NCBI RefSeq assembly: GCF_014489595.1 | Contig: NZ_CP060790.1 | Span: forward strand, 1-64,000 | Source of the DNA: Paenacidovorax monticola | GTDB taxonomy: Bacteria > Pseudomonadota > Gammaproteobacteria > Burkholderiales > Burkholderiaceae_C | Reading direction: 5' to 3' | Length of the DNA stretch: 64,000 bases | In this document: piece after piece, positions 15,089 to 23,713 of the stretch | Layout of the letters: each line of letters begins with the position of its first letter | How positions within the stretch are numbered: position 1 is the stretch's first letter | Position numbers and translations under genes: made by a program | The notes under the pieces: generated by a model | The model's database searches: none | Seen by the model: the letters and a program-made list of their open reading frames with translations, nothing else | Told to the model about the DNA's origin: nothing

Positions 15089-17338
15089 TTACAGCGCCAG
15101 GTCGTAGCGCTCGGCCACGTGCCAGGGGTTAGCGCCCGTCACGCCCGCGCCGTCGATGCGGATGCGATAGCTGCCGGTGTTGGCGGCCAGCGTCCAGCGG
15201 AACTCACGCCAGAAGCTGCGGCCGTCCACCACCTCGTCGCGGTGCGATGTTGCGGCCACCAGGGCGCCGGCCACGATCAGGCGGCAATCCACCGTGTGGC
15301 CCTGGGCTGCGTTGAAGTCTTCCAGCAGCAGGCGCACGCGGATGGTCTTCGATGGCGTGCCCAGCACGCGGTTGGTGCTGACGTGCACAAAGGCATTGCC
15401 CCGGCGGCTCACCGTCACCTGGGCGGTGCTGGGGCGTGCTGCGGGCATCAGGTCTTGGGTGCCGATGAACACCGCTCGCAGTGGCACCAGGGCAGCGCCG
15501 CCGAACTGGGGCGAAGCCTCCGTGGTGATGGGGCGCCACTGGCCGCCGGTCTGGTATTCCCACACCAGGCGGCAACCGGCGGGCACGGCCGCGTCATAGA
15601 GCATGTCCAGTTCTTGGATGCCGCCTGCAAGCTGCAGCGGCTGCATCTGCACCACGGCGCGGGGCGAGTTGAAGCGCGCGAAGTTCAGGCGCAGCATCAG
15701 GTCGCGCTCGGCCGCCTGGGTGAAGTAGGCACCGTCCTGGGCGTACATCAGAATGCCCTGGGTGTATTCCGTACCCTCGCAGAAGCCCACGCGGTGGCCG
15801 GCACCCGACACCAGCACCAGGGCGTAGCGCTTGCCGGACTCCACCAGCACGGGGTCGGTAAAAGGCACCTTGAGCCATCCCGCAGTGACGGCGCCGGGAG
15901 CGAGCGTGGCGCGGGCCAGCACCTTGGACACATCGGGCTGGCCCAGCGCTGCCTCGGTCAGCATCACGGTCAGGCCGCCGGCCGGGTCGGCCGTGGTGAC
16001 AAAGATTTCAGCGCTGGTGAGCCAGCCGGTTTGCGCCATAAGCACGGTTTGCGCCAGCACGGAGCCCTGCACCACATGCTCGGTGCTCACGATGTCCCAA
16101 TACGGTTCTTCCCAGGTGTCGATCCACAGGCGGGTAACGCGCAGGAACTTATGGTCGATGGTGGCCTTGTCCATGTCTGCCGGGTCCACTTGCCACACCT
16201 CGCCGTCGCGGCGCAGGATGCCCGTAATGGGGTCGTACACGCCCGACTTCCAGAATGTCGAGTTCGTGCAGCGGGTCAGCTGCTCGCCATAGCGCACGCG
16301 CTCGCGGCTGATGGTCTTCTGCACCGCGTTGAAGGTCTGGTACTGGTATTGATTGATGGCCAGCTCGCCCGCGCGGTTCTCCATGCGAAGGCGGGTCACT
16401 TCGTCATAGGCAGGCAGCAGCAGGGCGCCGGCGCTGATGCGCGCCTCGGGGTCCATGGGGTTGAGCAGGGACAGCACGCCGGTCTGGGTGGCCACGATCA
16501 CCGGGCGCGCGCCCTCGTAGGCGTCGGCCAGGTAGTCGGCGTGGGCGGTGTCGCTCTCGTCGTCGTTCAGGAAGTGGTCGGCCCCGTAGAACGCGTAGTC
16601 GTCGGGGATTTCCATCCGCTCTTTCACCTTGGCCATGTCCAGCGCCAGCGTCACCAGGTGGTCGATGCTGGCGCGCTTGGCCACTTCGGAGCCCAGGCCT
16701 GCAATGTCGCTCATGATGTGCGCAATGCGTGGCTCTGCGGCCAGCATCCAGCCTTCGGCCACGCGCAGGCGGGCGTCCACGCGCTGTAGGTTTGGCAGGC
16801 GGCGGCTGTCGGCCAGCACCACCTCTTGCACGCCGGTGGGCGACAGGCGAACGTGGGCGATCAGGGTGTAGCCGGTGGGTGGCTCGGGGCGCTCTGGTGT
16901 GGGCGATTCCAGGCCCTGGGCAATGTGCACGGTGGCCACGCGGCGGCGCTGCATGGCCACGGCCTCGGGCTCCACCTCGCGGGTTTGCAGGTCGATCAGG
17001 AAGTCGCGCGGCTGAATGTCGGTGTCTTCCTCGGCACCGAACACGCTCACGGCCACCCACTTCTGGTCCTGCAGCGGCAGCATGGCGAACACGCTGTGCA
17101 CCTGGGCGGGGTCCAGCGCGAACACCTTGCCGGTGGGGCCGTCATACAGGCGGCCGGCGGCCACTTCCAGCTCGGTGGCGCTGCGGGCGGAAACCGTCAT
17201 GCCGGTGAACTGGCGCTCGCTCGTGATGGCGTCCGTGACGATGTGGCGCGTTGCCTCATCGCCCCACAGCTGCGAATTGTTGAGGTCGGCGGCCTGCAGT
17301 TCCTGGCGGTCGCGGTAGATGACGTGTTTTTCACTCAT
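15089..17338 (-). CDS. large phage tail/baseplate fibre protein (DUF4815-like)
   Basis: The 749-aa protein occupies the position of the P2 tail-fibre gene H but is not H-like. The N-terminal half begins 'YRDRQELQAADLNN' and carries a domain with 'DFLIDLQTREVEPEAVAM' and 'GYTLIAHVRLSPTGVQEV', which I associate with DUF4815 proteins of Burkholderiales phages. The C-terminal half is beta-rich with carbohydrate-binding-like strands. It is probably a baseplate-attached receptor-binding or fibre-connector protein. It lies 5 nt upstream of gene I's stop in a tight operon. Confidence 0.7.
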   Translation of the reverse strand: MSEKHVIYRDRQELQAADLNNSQLWGDEATRHIVTDAITSERQFTGMTVSARSATELEVAAGRLYDGPTGKVFALDPAQVHSVFAMLPLQDQKWVAVSVFGAEEDTDIQPRDFLIDLQTREVEPEAVAMQRRRVATVHIAQGLESPTPERPEPPTGYTLIAHVRLSPTGVQEVVLADSRRLPNLQRVDARLRVAEGWMLAAEPRIAHIMSDIAGLGSEVAKRASIDHLVTLALDMAKVKERMEIPDDYAFYGADHFLNDDESDTAHADYLADAYEGARPVIVATQTGVLSLLNPMDPEARISAGALLLPAYDEVTRLRMENRAGELAINQYQYQTFNAVQKTISRERVRYGEQLTRCTNSTFWKSGVYDPITGILRRDGEVWQVDPADMDKATIDHKFLRVTRLWIDTWEEPYWDIVSTEHVVQGSVLAQTVLMAQTGWLTSAEIFVTTADPAGGLTVMLTEAALGQPDVSKVLARATLAPGAVTAGWLKVPFTDPVLVESGKRYALVLVSGAGHRVGFCEGTEYTQGILMYAQDGAYFTQAAERDLMLRLNFARFNSPRAVVQMQPLQLAGGIQELDMLYDAAVPAGCRLVWEYQTGGQWRPITTEASPQFGGAALVPLRAVFIGTQDLMPAARPSTAQVTVSRRGNAFVHVSTNRVLGTPSKTIRVRLLLEDFNAAQGHTVDCRLIVAGALVAATSHRDEVVDGRSFWREFRWTLAANTGSYRIRIDGAGVTGANPWHVAERYDLAL

Positions 17339-17343
17339 GGGGG

Positions 17344-18555
17344 TTAGCTCCGGTTGATGGTTTGGCCTGCCAGCACGGCGCCGGCGCGGTGGATGCGGCT
17401 GGCGCGCGCCGTGGCGTGCAAGCGCGTGCGGATCAGTACCTTGTCGTGCGCGGCCCGCGCCCAGTCCATGGCGTCCAGGGCGGGGGCCATGCGCTCGCGG
17501 GCATCGCCCACCGACAGCGCGGCGCGCATGGCGGTGCCCGCCATGGCGAATGGCTGGCGGCGTGCCGGCATGCGCACATGGGCCAGCGCCACAAAGGGCG
17601 GGCTGCTAAGGCGGGTGAAGCCCAGGTACGCGGGGCCGTGCTTGGGCACGTTGGCCACGGCCGGGTCGTGCAGGCGCACGCGGGCGTACATGCGCCGCGC
17701 GCTGTCGCTGCGCACGGTGAAGCCACCCAAGGGCAGGCCGGCGCACAGCACATGCGGGCGTGGCGCGCGCTCGGCCACGGGTTCGGCATCTGGCGACAGG
17801 GGCGCGAGCGATGGCGCCATTTGCTTGAGCGTGAGCAGCTGCAGGCGCTCGCGGTAGTTGACTGTCTGCACGCGCCAGTAGCGGTTGGATGCATCGGCGC
17901 GGCTCATGACCCCGGCCAGCGGCTGGCCCAGGTGCTGGCCACGGGCCACGGCGCGGCGGGCCAGGTCCACGGTCGCGGCGCGGTCCTGCGCCATGTCGGT
18001 CCAGCCGTGGGTGGTGAGCGGTTGCACCTGGCCGTTGGGGTAGCGGATTTCCGCGCGGATGGCAGAGCGCGCCATGGCGCTGGTGCGTGTCGGTGGCTCG
18101 GCCTGGGCGCCCACAAAGCCGCCGCCCAGCATCAGCCCTTCGCACGGTGCCCGCTCGCGCTGGCTGTAGATGCGCATCTCGGGATGGGCGGCCAGCCATT
18201 GGGCGCGGCTTTCGGCGTCCCAGTAGCCCAGGAAGGTTTTGGCGGGTGGCATTTCCAGCCGCTCGATGCGGGCGCCGCCCAGGCGGGCCAGCTCGCGCAG
18301 GCCGCGCGGGGTGCCGATCAGGGCATGCAAACGCGGGCTGGCCTTGATGACGGCGCGGCGCTCGGCCTCGACCTGGGGCCACACGGGCACGTCTTCGGCC
18401 AGGCCCATGTGCGGCAGCAGGTGCGCGGGGATTCGCGCGGGATCTTGCAACGTCGAAAGCGCAGCATCGCCCACGGTCCACGGCCCCATGGCAGAGGATG
18501 CCGCGCGCTCCAGGGGCGTGGCGTTGGGCGGCAGCAGGTGGTGGCGGTCAGTCAT
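17344..18555 (-). CDS. I: tail protein gpI-like (enlarged)
   Basis: The N-terminal 150 residues match the P2 gpI arrangement: 'LLPPNATPLERAASSAM', 'IPAHLLPHMGLAEDVPVW' and 'GLRELARLGG'. The product is 403 aa, roughly double the size of P2 gpI (176 aa), with an extra beta-rich C-terminal domain of unknown function that may be part of the substituted fibre module. ATG 18555 overlaps the J stop by 8 nt. Position after J supports the call. Confidence 0.8.
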   Translation of the reverse strand: MTDRHHLLPPNATPLERAASSAMGPWTVGDAALSTLQDPARIPAHLLPHMGLAEDVPVWPQVEAERRAVIKASPRLHALIGTPRGLRELARLGGARIERLEMPPAKTFLGYWDAESRAQWLAAHPEMRIYSQRERAPCEGLMLGGGFVGAQAEPPTRTSAMARSAIRAEIRYPNGQVQPLTTHGWTDMAQDRAATVDLARRAVARGQHLGQPLAGVMSRADASNRYWRVQTVNYRERLQLLTLKQMAPSLAPLSPDAEPVAERAPRPHVLCAGLPLGGFTVRSDSARRMYARVRLHDPAVANVPKHGPAYLGFTRLSSPPFVALAHVRMPARRQPFAMAGTAMRAALSVGDARERMAPALDAMDWARAAHDKVLIRTRLHATARASRIHRAGAVLAGQTINRS

Positions 18556-19489
18556 GGCGCGCCTGTGGTGTGACGGTGATGGACGTGATGACGGGCACTT
18601 CACCGGCGCCGGCCGCAATGTCGGCGGCTGGCGTGGCCAGCACCGCGTCGCGGATGCCTTCGCCCATCAGGGCGGCCACCAGGGCGGCGCGCGTCATGTC
18701 CACGCGGAAGGCGGTGCGCAGGCCCAGTTTGCGCACGCGCTCGGCAGCAGCGGCGGCCAGCACGGCGCCATCGGGGCCGGGCGGGTGCACCAGCGTGGCG
18801 GCCACGGCCAGCGGCAGGATGCGCGCGGCCGTCACGTCCACGTCCACCGTCAGGGGGCGCACGTCTTCGGCCAGCAGCGCGGCCTCGGTCTGGCCCACGA
18901 TGGCGTCGCCAGGCACGGCCACCCGCCAGCACATGGAGTTGGTCCCGGCCTCGGGGTGGTCGCCAAACAGGGCGCGGCCGATCGCCTGCTGTGTGGCGTC
19001 CACATCGCTGGTGTGGGCGGCCACGCGGGCCAGCAGGCACACCTTGACGCGGCCGGGGCGGTCGGCCCACACGTCCACCTGGCGCACGTCCACCGACACC
19101 GACAGCGCGCGCAATCGCCAGCTGGTCGGGCTTCCAGCCGCCGACAGTGCGTGGTAGCCCATCAGCACGCGCTCTTGCAGGCGCTCGTCGTCTTCACCGG
19201 GCAGGCGTGCCAGGTCGTAGCGCGCGGCCAGGTTGTCCAGATCGGTGCCCACGGCCCAGCCCAGCATGACGGCGCTGGCGGCATCGTTGATGCGGGCGCG
19301 GATCAGCAGCTCGCGGTAGGCGGCCACCTGCAGCAGCTTGATAAGCGGCTCGCTTTCGAGGTCGATCACATCGGCGGCGGCCGGGTACAGGCGCAGCAGA
19401 TCGGCGCGCAGCTCGGCCAGTACCGTTTCAAAGTCGAGGGCTTCGACCACAGCAGGGCGGGGCAGGGCGGACAGGTCGAGATTGTTCAT
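18548..19489 (-). CDS. J: baseplate assembly protein gpJ
   Basis: The 313-aa baseplate wedge protein (gpJ family) contains the conserved DLESEPLIKLLQVAAYRE helix followed by 'DLARLPGEDDERLQERV' and a C-terminal region ending in a PVITSITVTP strand. ATG 19489 overlaps the W stop (ATGA). It binds gpW/gpI in the baseplate wedge. Confidence 0.92.
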   Translation of the reverse strand: MNNLDLSALPRPAVVEALDFETVLAELRADLLRLYPAAADVIDLESEPLIKLLQVAAYRELLIRARINDAASAVMLGWAVGTDLDNLAARYDLARLPGEDDERLQERVLMGYHALSAAGSPTSWRLRALSVSVDVRQVDVWADRPGRVKVCLLARVAAHTSDVDATQQAIGRALFGDHPEAGTNSMCWRVAVPGDAIVGQTEAALLAEDVRPLTVDVDVTAARILPLAVAATLVHPPGPDGAVLAAAAAERVRKLGLRTAFRVDMTRAALVAALMGEGIRDAVLATPAADIAAGAGEVPVITSITVTPQARHD

Positions 19490-19836
19490 GCGGCGCGTCC
19501 CGTCACGGATACGTTCAGGGACAGCGGGCCCACGCGGCCGCGCTGGTCGTAGGTGCCGTGCAGGCGAAACAGCACGGCGCCGGGGCGGTCGGCCTCGCGC
19601 AAGGATTCGATGCGGCTCAGGCGAAAGCGGGGTTCCCAACGCATCAGGGCGCTGGCCACGGCGGCATAGACGCGCACCTGGGTGGCCAGGTTGTCGGGGT
19701 GGTCGATCAGCTCGGGCACCAGCGAGCCGTATTCGCGGCGCATGACGCGCGAGCCAATGGGCGTCGTCAGAATGTCGCCCAGCGACTGGCGCAGGTGGTC
19801 CAGGCCAGTGATGGCTTTGCCGGTGGTGCGGTTCAT
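19486..19836 (-). CDS. W: baseplate wedge protein gpW (gp25-like)
   Basis: The 116-aa protein belongs to the GPW/gp25 family: 'GLDHLRQSLGDILTTPIGSR', then 'RREYGSLVPELIDHP' containing the invariant R-x-E-Y-G. It forms the lysozyme-like baseplate wedge component shared by contractile tails. It overlaps V and J by ATGA. Confidence 0.94.
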   Translation of the reverse strand: MNRTTGKAITGLDHLRQSLGDILTTPIGSRVMRREYGSLVPELIDHPDNLATQVRVYAAVASALMRWEPRFRLSRIESLREADRPGAVLFRLHGTYDQRGRVGPLSLNVSVTGRAA

Positions 19837-20429
19837 TCCGGCTTCTCCGTGCGGTCGCCGCCCTGTTTCACACCTGGGTGGACGTGGTTCACCAGGCTGA
19901 TGCCCTGGGCCAGCACATCAGGCGTGACGGTGATGCCGTCGCCGTTCAGCACCAGGGTGCCGCCACCGGCCGCCATGGTGATGGAGTTCTCGGTGATGGT
20001 GATGGACGAACCCATGCACATGATGTGAATGGATGCCATGGCCTCCATCCTCAAAACGCCGTTCGCCGCGTCGTGTTCAAAGTAGGCGCCGCCGCCCAGG
20101 TCCATGCGGAATATGTCGGGGTTCTCGCTGGCCTGGGGGTTCTTGTCGCTGAATGCGCCAGGCATCACCATGGCGTTGGTCAGGTCGCCACCGGGGGCGA
20201 GCATCAGCACCTGTTCGCCCTTCACGGGCGGCCACCAGATGGCGCCGTTCTGGCCCGCTGCGCGGCCGGCTACCCAAGGTAGCCAGCCGGTGAGGATTTC
20301 ACCGCAGCGAACACGGCACCGCGCGGGCTTCGTGGTGCGCACTTCTTCGATGGTGCCCATGCGCGCCACGTTCTCCAGGCGGCGCAGGATTTCAAAAGGG
20401 GATTCGGGCTGATCTACGGGGCGATCCAT
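19833..20429 (-). CDS. V: baseplate spike protein gpV
   Basis: The 198-aa gpV-type central spike has an N-terminal OB-like region (GEILTGWLPWVAGRAG-type strand), a central beta-helix with 'IHIMCMGSSITIT' and a C-terminal tip with HVHPG. The HxH pair matches the iron-binding apex of P2 gpV. ATG 20429 was chosen over an upstream in-frame start that lacks similarity. It is the first gene of the baseplate operon V-W-J-I. Confidence 0.9.
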   Translation of the reverse strand: MDRPVDQPESPFEILRRLENVARMGTIEEVRTTKPARCRVRCGEILTGWLPWVAGRAAGQNGAIWWPPVKGEQVLMLAPGGDLTNAMVMPGAFSDKNPQASENPDIFRMDLGGGAYFEHDAANGVLRMEAMASIHIMCMGSSITITENSITMAAGGGTLVLNGDGITVTPDVLAQGISLVNHVHPGVKQGGDRTEKPE

Positions 20430-20500
20430 GCATTTGATGGTGCCCGCGCGTGCGCGAGAAAGCACGCACCCCACGCTGTGGCTGCGCTATCTACGTTTTT

Positions 20501-20965
20501 TCATCTGGCCGCGAGATACGACAGCAGGCGATGCTGCAGCCGCTGGGTGAAGTCTTCGGAAATGCCCAGCAGCGGGCGCGCCGGGTAGTCGTATTCCGGC
20601 CCGCCAGGCTTCACGCTGTCGCGCAGGCCGAAGTGGTGCACACGCGCAATGCGCCCTGTGCGGCCCGTGAAACCCACCACCGCGTCGCCGCCTTCGACCT
20701 GGGCGCGCAGGTGCTTGGAGCCGGCCAGCTTGGTGAACATGCTCTGCGCCTTGCGCTTGCGCAGCTGGCCGCGCTGGTCGCGCCCAGGGTTCTTGCGGGG
20801 CGCCCAGGCTTCACCATCTGGCCCGTGTTGCGCGCGGATGGTGGCGGCGTTCTCGCGGCGCAGCTCGCGCGCAATGTCCAGGGCCAGTTTGCGGCGCTCG
20901 GCATCGGTCAGGCGATCCAGCAGGGGTTGCAGCCAGCCTTCCAGCTGCATGAAGTCGTCGGCCAT
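20501..20965 (-). CDS. S: tail completion protein gpS (virion morphogenesis)
   Basis: The 154-aa protein belongs to the phage virion morphogenesis family (P2 gpS, Mu gpG). It has an N-terminal helical segment, the 'GPDGEAWAPRKNP' block and the conserved ARVHHFGL and PARPLLGIS motifs. It follows R as in P2, with a small extra ORF between them. Confidence 0.9.
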   Translation of the reverse strand: MADDFMQLEGWLQPLLDRLTDAERRKLALDIARELRRENAATIRAQHGPDGEAWAPRKNPGRDQRGQLRKRKAQSMFTKLAGSKHLRAQVEGGDAVVGFTGRTGRIARVHHFGLRDSVKPGGPEYDYPARPLLGISEDFTQRLQHRLLSYLAAR

Positions 20966-20968
20966 CGG

Positions 20969-21073
20969 TCAACCTTCCCCGCGCCGGAGGGCGCGCACCC
21001 AGCGGCGCCACCGGCCACGAATGCGCTGGTATCTCTCCCACACCAGAAAGCAGGCGGTGAACAGGTACTTCAT
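20969..21073 (-). CDS. very small phage ORF (34 aa) between R and S
   Basis: ATG 21073 overlaps the R stop (ATGA) and the frame runs 34 codons to TGA 20969, four bases before the S start. It encodes a short hydrophobic N-terminus (YLFTACFLVW) and a very Arg-rich tail. The tight coupling on both sides is the main support. Unknown function; it could be only a coupling device between R and S. Confidence 0.5.
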   Translation of the reverse strand: MKYLFTACFLVWERYQRIRGRWRRWVRALRRGEG

Positions 21074-21564
21074 CGGGGCGCGTAGTCCCACTCTGCCAGC
21101 TTCTCGTCGCGCAGGTACACCTCCCAGTGTTCGGACTGCAGGATCGCCAGCTGTGGCGGTGGTTCCTTGGGGTGGATCAGGTCCAGCGCGCCGGCAGGGC
21201 CGTTCGCACGCGGGCGCGCAATGACGCGCTCGGTCAATTCCAGGTCAATCTGCAGGTCGATGGCCTTGGTGCTCAGATACTCGGCCTCGAAGCGGATGGC
21301 GCTGGCACGCTTTGCGGGATCGTCGAAGACCTCCGGCTGGTTTCGCTTCATCCACTCCACCAGGGGCGCCATCACCGCGTCGGCATGGCCCGCATAGTCC
21401 AGCAGCAGCGCGCGCAGGGTGTAGGCGTACTCAAACGACAGCGAGTCTGTGCCGCTGTGCATGATCCGGCCGCCGGTGATGAAGATGACCAGCTTCTGCG
21501 GGTCTTTCTTGACGGCCGGCAGGGCCTTGGTCAGCGTCTCGCGCAGGCTACTCGGCTTTTCCAT
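21070..21564 (-). CDS. R: tail completion protein gpR
   Basis: The 164-aa protein is the P2 gpR family. It opens 'MEKPSSLRETLTKALPAVKKDPQKL' in short blocks, followed by FITGGRIMHSGTDSLSFEY and 'LDLQIDLELTERV'-like strands. It is required for joining tail to head. It overlaps the end of the Rz gene by 17 nt, linking lysis and tail genes as in P2. Confidence 0.9.
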   Translation of the reverse strand: MEKPSSLRETLTKALPAVKKDPQKLVIFITGGRIMHSGTDSLSFEYAYTLRALLLDYAGHADAVMAPLVEWMKRNQPEVFDDPAKRASAIRFEAEYLSTKAIDLQIDLELTERVIARPRANGPAGALDLIHPKEPPPQLAILQSEHWEVYLRDEKLAEWDYAPR

Positions 21565-22111
21565 TCTGGGCGGCCTCGATCATGTTGCGGGCGCTGTCGT
21601 AGGCGCGCTCGCAGGCAAGCCCACGGGCGCGGGCGGTGTCAGCAACGTGCGCGAGTTCTCCCGCTCTGTCGTCTGCGCGTCGGAGCATGTCGGCAAGCAG
21701 ATCGGCGGGGGCGGTGTCTGGCGCGCACTGGCCGGCAGCGGCGCGAGCCTGGGCGGCGGCACGGTGCTGGGTGAGGTAGCCGGCAAGGTCGCGCTGCAGC
21801 CGGTTGCGAGCATCAACAGCGCGAGCGCGGCCAGCATCAGCAGCAGCAAGGGCGGTTTGTGCAGCGGTGTCGGTTTGGGCGATTTCGTCACGGTGTTTTC
21901 CTTCCAGGGTGCGGTAGCGTTCCGAGGTCTTGAGGGCCATGCGCGCAGCAGTGGCGCGCTCGGTCTGCAAGGTGGCTTGGGTGTGGGCGGTCTCGAGCTG
22001 GGCCTCGGCCAGGCGCAGGGTCTGCATCACCAGGGCGAAGCCCAGGCCCAGCCCCAGTGCGATGGCGGTGTATTTCCAGGCGTTGGCGCGTAGAGCTGTA
22101 AGTGCGGTCAT
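21548..22111 (-). CDS. lysB: i-spanin Rz-like protein
   Basis: The 187-aa product has an N-terminal signal-anchor helix (about residues 15-31) and a long periplasmic coiled coil (about 35-160), the layout of inner-membrane spanins. It joins with the lipoprotein Rz1, encoded inside the same sequence in another frame, to fuse inner and outer membranes at lysis. ATG 22111 overlaps the lysozyme stop (ATGA). Confidence 0.82.
   Translation of the reverse strand: MTALTALRANAWKYTAIALGLGLGFALVMQTLRLAEAQLETAHTQATLQTERATAARMALKTSERYRTLEGKHRDEIAQTDTAAQTALAAADAGRARAVDARNRLQRDLAGYLTQHRAAAQARAAAGQCAPDTAPADLLADMLRRADDRAGELAHVADTARARGLACERAYDSARNMIEAAQNGKAE
21580..21891 (-). CDS. lysC: o-spanin Rz1-like lipoprotein nested in Rz
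   Basis: A 103-aa frame lies entirely inside the Rz gene in a different phase. It has an N-terminal hydrophobic stretch ending in a lipobox (MLATGC, Cys32), followed by a Pro-rich region, as expected for outer-membrane spanin Rz1. Nested Rz/Rz1 pairs are well known in P2 and lambda. It is somewhat longer than typical Rz1, so the C-terminal part may be unconstrained. Confidence 0.75.
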   Translation of the reverse strand: MTKSPKPTPLHKPPLLLLMLAALALLMLATGCSATLPATSPSTVPPPRLAPLPASARQTPPPPICLPTCSDAQTTERENSRTLLTPPAPVGLPASAPTTAPAT

Positions 22112-22671
22112 TGCATTGCCATGCATTCCGCATGCCTCTTTTGTTGCCGGGTCCACACGCCCTTGCAACCCTGCGGCCCCCAGTTCTGCGGCAGGCGGCA
22201 ATCCCTGCCGGCCTGAAAGCGCCACAGCAGCAGCGCCTGGCAGGCGCCCACGTAGTCGCCGCGCAGCAGCCAGGTGCGGGGGGAACTGGGCTTGCGCCAG
22301 TTGCCGCTGCCGAACTGGCCCACCCAGTCTTGGTAGAGGTCGAATTCGCCGGGGTACAGCAGCACATCCGGCAGGCTGGCTTTGAACCGCACCTCGTCGG
22401 CGTTGTGCAGGTTGCGCGCCAGCTGCTCGGCCCGCTGGCGGGTGATGGGCGGGTCGGTCAGGCGCACGGCCGTGCCGTCCTCGTACCGGGTGGAACCGTG
22501 GCCGATGGTGGGCACATCGCCCACCGTGGGCACGTAGGGGTGGTGCACCACGGCACCATCGGCGCGCACGCTGGTGGGGCCGTCGCCTTCGCTGGCCTTC
22601 CATGTGGCAAAGCCGGCGGCCGACAGCGACAGCAGCGCCACGGCGATGCGCTGGCGGGTGCTGGTGGTCAC
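22108..22671 (-). CDS. K: phage lysozyme with N-terminal SAR-like anchor
   Basis: This is a muramidase-type endolysin (GH24-like). The conserved DVPTIGHGST segment (about residues 52-61) and an upstream Glu28 in ASEGDG fit the catalytic region. Residues 9-24 form an Ala/Ser/Gly-rich, weakly hydrophobic helix, as in signal-anchor-release endolysins that leave the membrane after holin triggering. GTG 22671 overlaps the holin stop (GTGA) and was preferred over the upstream in-frame start. The product is 187 aa. Confidence 0.82.
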   Translation of the reverse strand: MTTSTRQRIAVALLSLSAAGFATWKASEGDGPTSVRADGAVVHHPYVPTVGDVPTIGHGSTRYEDGTAVRLTDPPITRQRAEQLARNLHNADEVRFKASLPDVLLYPGEFDLYQDWVGQFGSGNWRKPSSPRTWLLRGDYVGACQALLLWRFQAGRDCRLPQNWGPQGCKGVWTRQQKRHAECMAMQ

Positions 22672-22895
22672 TGTGCCACCTCGCACGCTGCCTGCTTTGC
22701 GATGCGCTCGGCGCGTTCATTGCGCCACTTCCACAGCAGGTAGCCCAGCTGCGCGGCCACGTACACGATGGTCAGGGCGGTGAGCGTGTGGCTCATGGTC
22801 CAGCCGTTGACGGCCTGATGGGCCACTACGGCAACGGGTGGCGATGCTTTGGCGGTTTCCACGCCGATGGCTTTGATGATGCTTTCACGGTCCAT
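22668..22895 (-). CDS. Y: phage holin
   Basis: The 75-aa protein has one clear transmembrane helix (about residues 36-55), a shorter weakly hydrophobic N-terminal segment and a basic C-terminus. The two-helix layout resembles pinholin-type small holins, which pair naturally with a SAR endolysin as seen next door. It lies between X and the lysozyme gene, as gene Y does in P2. Confidence 0.75.
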   Translation of the reverse strand: MDRESIIKAIGVETAKASPPVAVVAHQAVNGWTMSHTLTALTIVYVAAQLGYLLWKWRNERAERIAKQAACEVAQ

Positions 22896-22902
22896 GGTGT
22901 TT

Positions 22903-23106
22903 TCAGTCCCACAGGTTGATGGTTTGTTTTTGGGTGCGCTTTGGCGGGACAGCGATTTGCACCACGGTGCCGGCCGGCAGGCGCGGCCCCAGCTTGGCCA
23001 AGCCGGGGTTTGCTGCCAGGGTGGCCTCCACCACCTCGGCCGTGCTGCCCGTGGTGCGGCGGCACAGCTCGTCCAGCATTTCGTAGTCCTGGGCAATGGC
23101 GCGCAT
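22903..23106 (-). CDS. X: tail protein gpX
   Basis: The 67-aa protein resembles tail protein X: a LysM-like fold with an 'ANPGLAKLGPRLPAGTVVQI' segment in which the LPAGTVV strand is diagnostic. ATG 23106 overlaps the L stop by one base (TGATG). The gene order L-X-Y-K is that of P2. Confidence 0.88.
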   Translation of the reverse strand: MRAIAQDYEMLDELCRRTTGSTAEVVEATLAANPGLAKLGPRLPAGTVVQIAVPPKRTQKQTINLWD

Positions 23107-23570
23107 CAGATCAGATCCACGGTGGTGCGCGGCCGGCCCAACAGGTCGGAGATTGCCCACCGGAGCTTGCGGCGGTGTTCGTCCACTTTGGCTTCGATGC
23201 GCTCGCGGATGCGTTCGGTTTTGCTGTCGTTATGGGGCGTGGTGTCGATTTCGCGGTACGCCTCGGCCAGGTCTGCCTGCACGTGGGCGTGGATGGCGCG
23301 CAGGTAACGGCCAGCCTGGCGGCCGTCGCCCGCAGCGCCCAGCGATTCCACACCCAGGGCGAGCTGGTCGGCCTTGTAGGTGCGCAGCTCTGCATTCACC
23401 GCGTCGATGGCGCCCGCGATGACTTCGGCCAGGCGCGCGGCCGTCACGGTGCCGTCCAGCAAACAGGCCTCGCGGACCTTGGGCGCTTCGATGGCTGGAA
23501 ACCAAGGGTCGTTTTCGACCTGGGCATCTTCGGCTCCGATGGGCGGGTTTGCGGTGGCGACGAACGACAT
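23106..23570 (-). CDS. L: head completion protein gpL
   Basis: The 154-aa protein is head completion/stabilisation protein L. The N-terminal PPIGAEDAQVENDPWFP segment and the conserved 'YLRAIHAHVQADLAE' helix support the call. It closes the capsid connector after packaging. It is separated by 143 nt from terminase small subunit gene M; that gap contains no recognisable gene. Confidence 0.88.
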   Translation of the reverse strand: MSFVATANPPIGAEDAQVENDPWFPAIEAPKVREACLLDGTVTAARLAEVIAGAIDAVNAELRTYKADQLALGVESLGAAGDGRQAGRYLRAIHAHVQADLAEAYREIDTTPHNDSKTERIRERIEAKVDEHRRKLRWAISDLLGRPRTTVDLI

Positions 23571-23713
23571 GGGCGGCTTCTTGCTGGCGATGTTTGAAGG
23601 TGTGGCGGTGGCCCAGGGCGTCGGAGTGGTGCACGGGTGTGCGCTCTCTGCCCTGGGGCCGCCACGGGTGCGGGGTACGCTCGGGTTACAGCGACTGGGT
23701 TGCTTCGCCTGGC

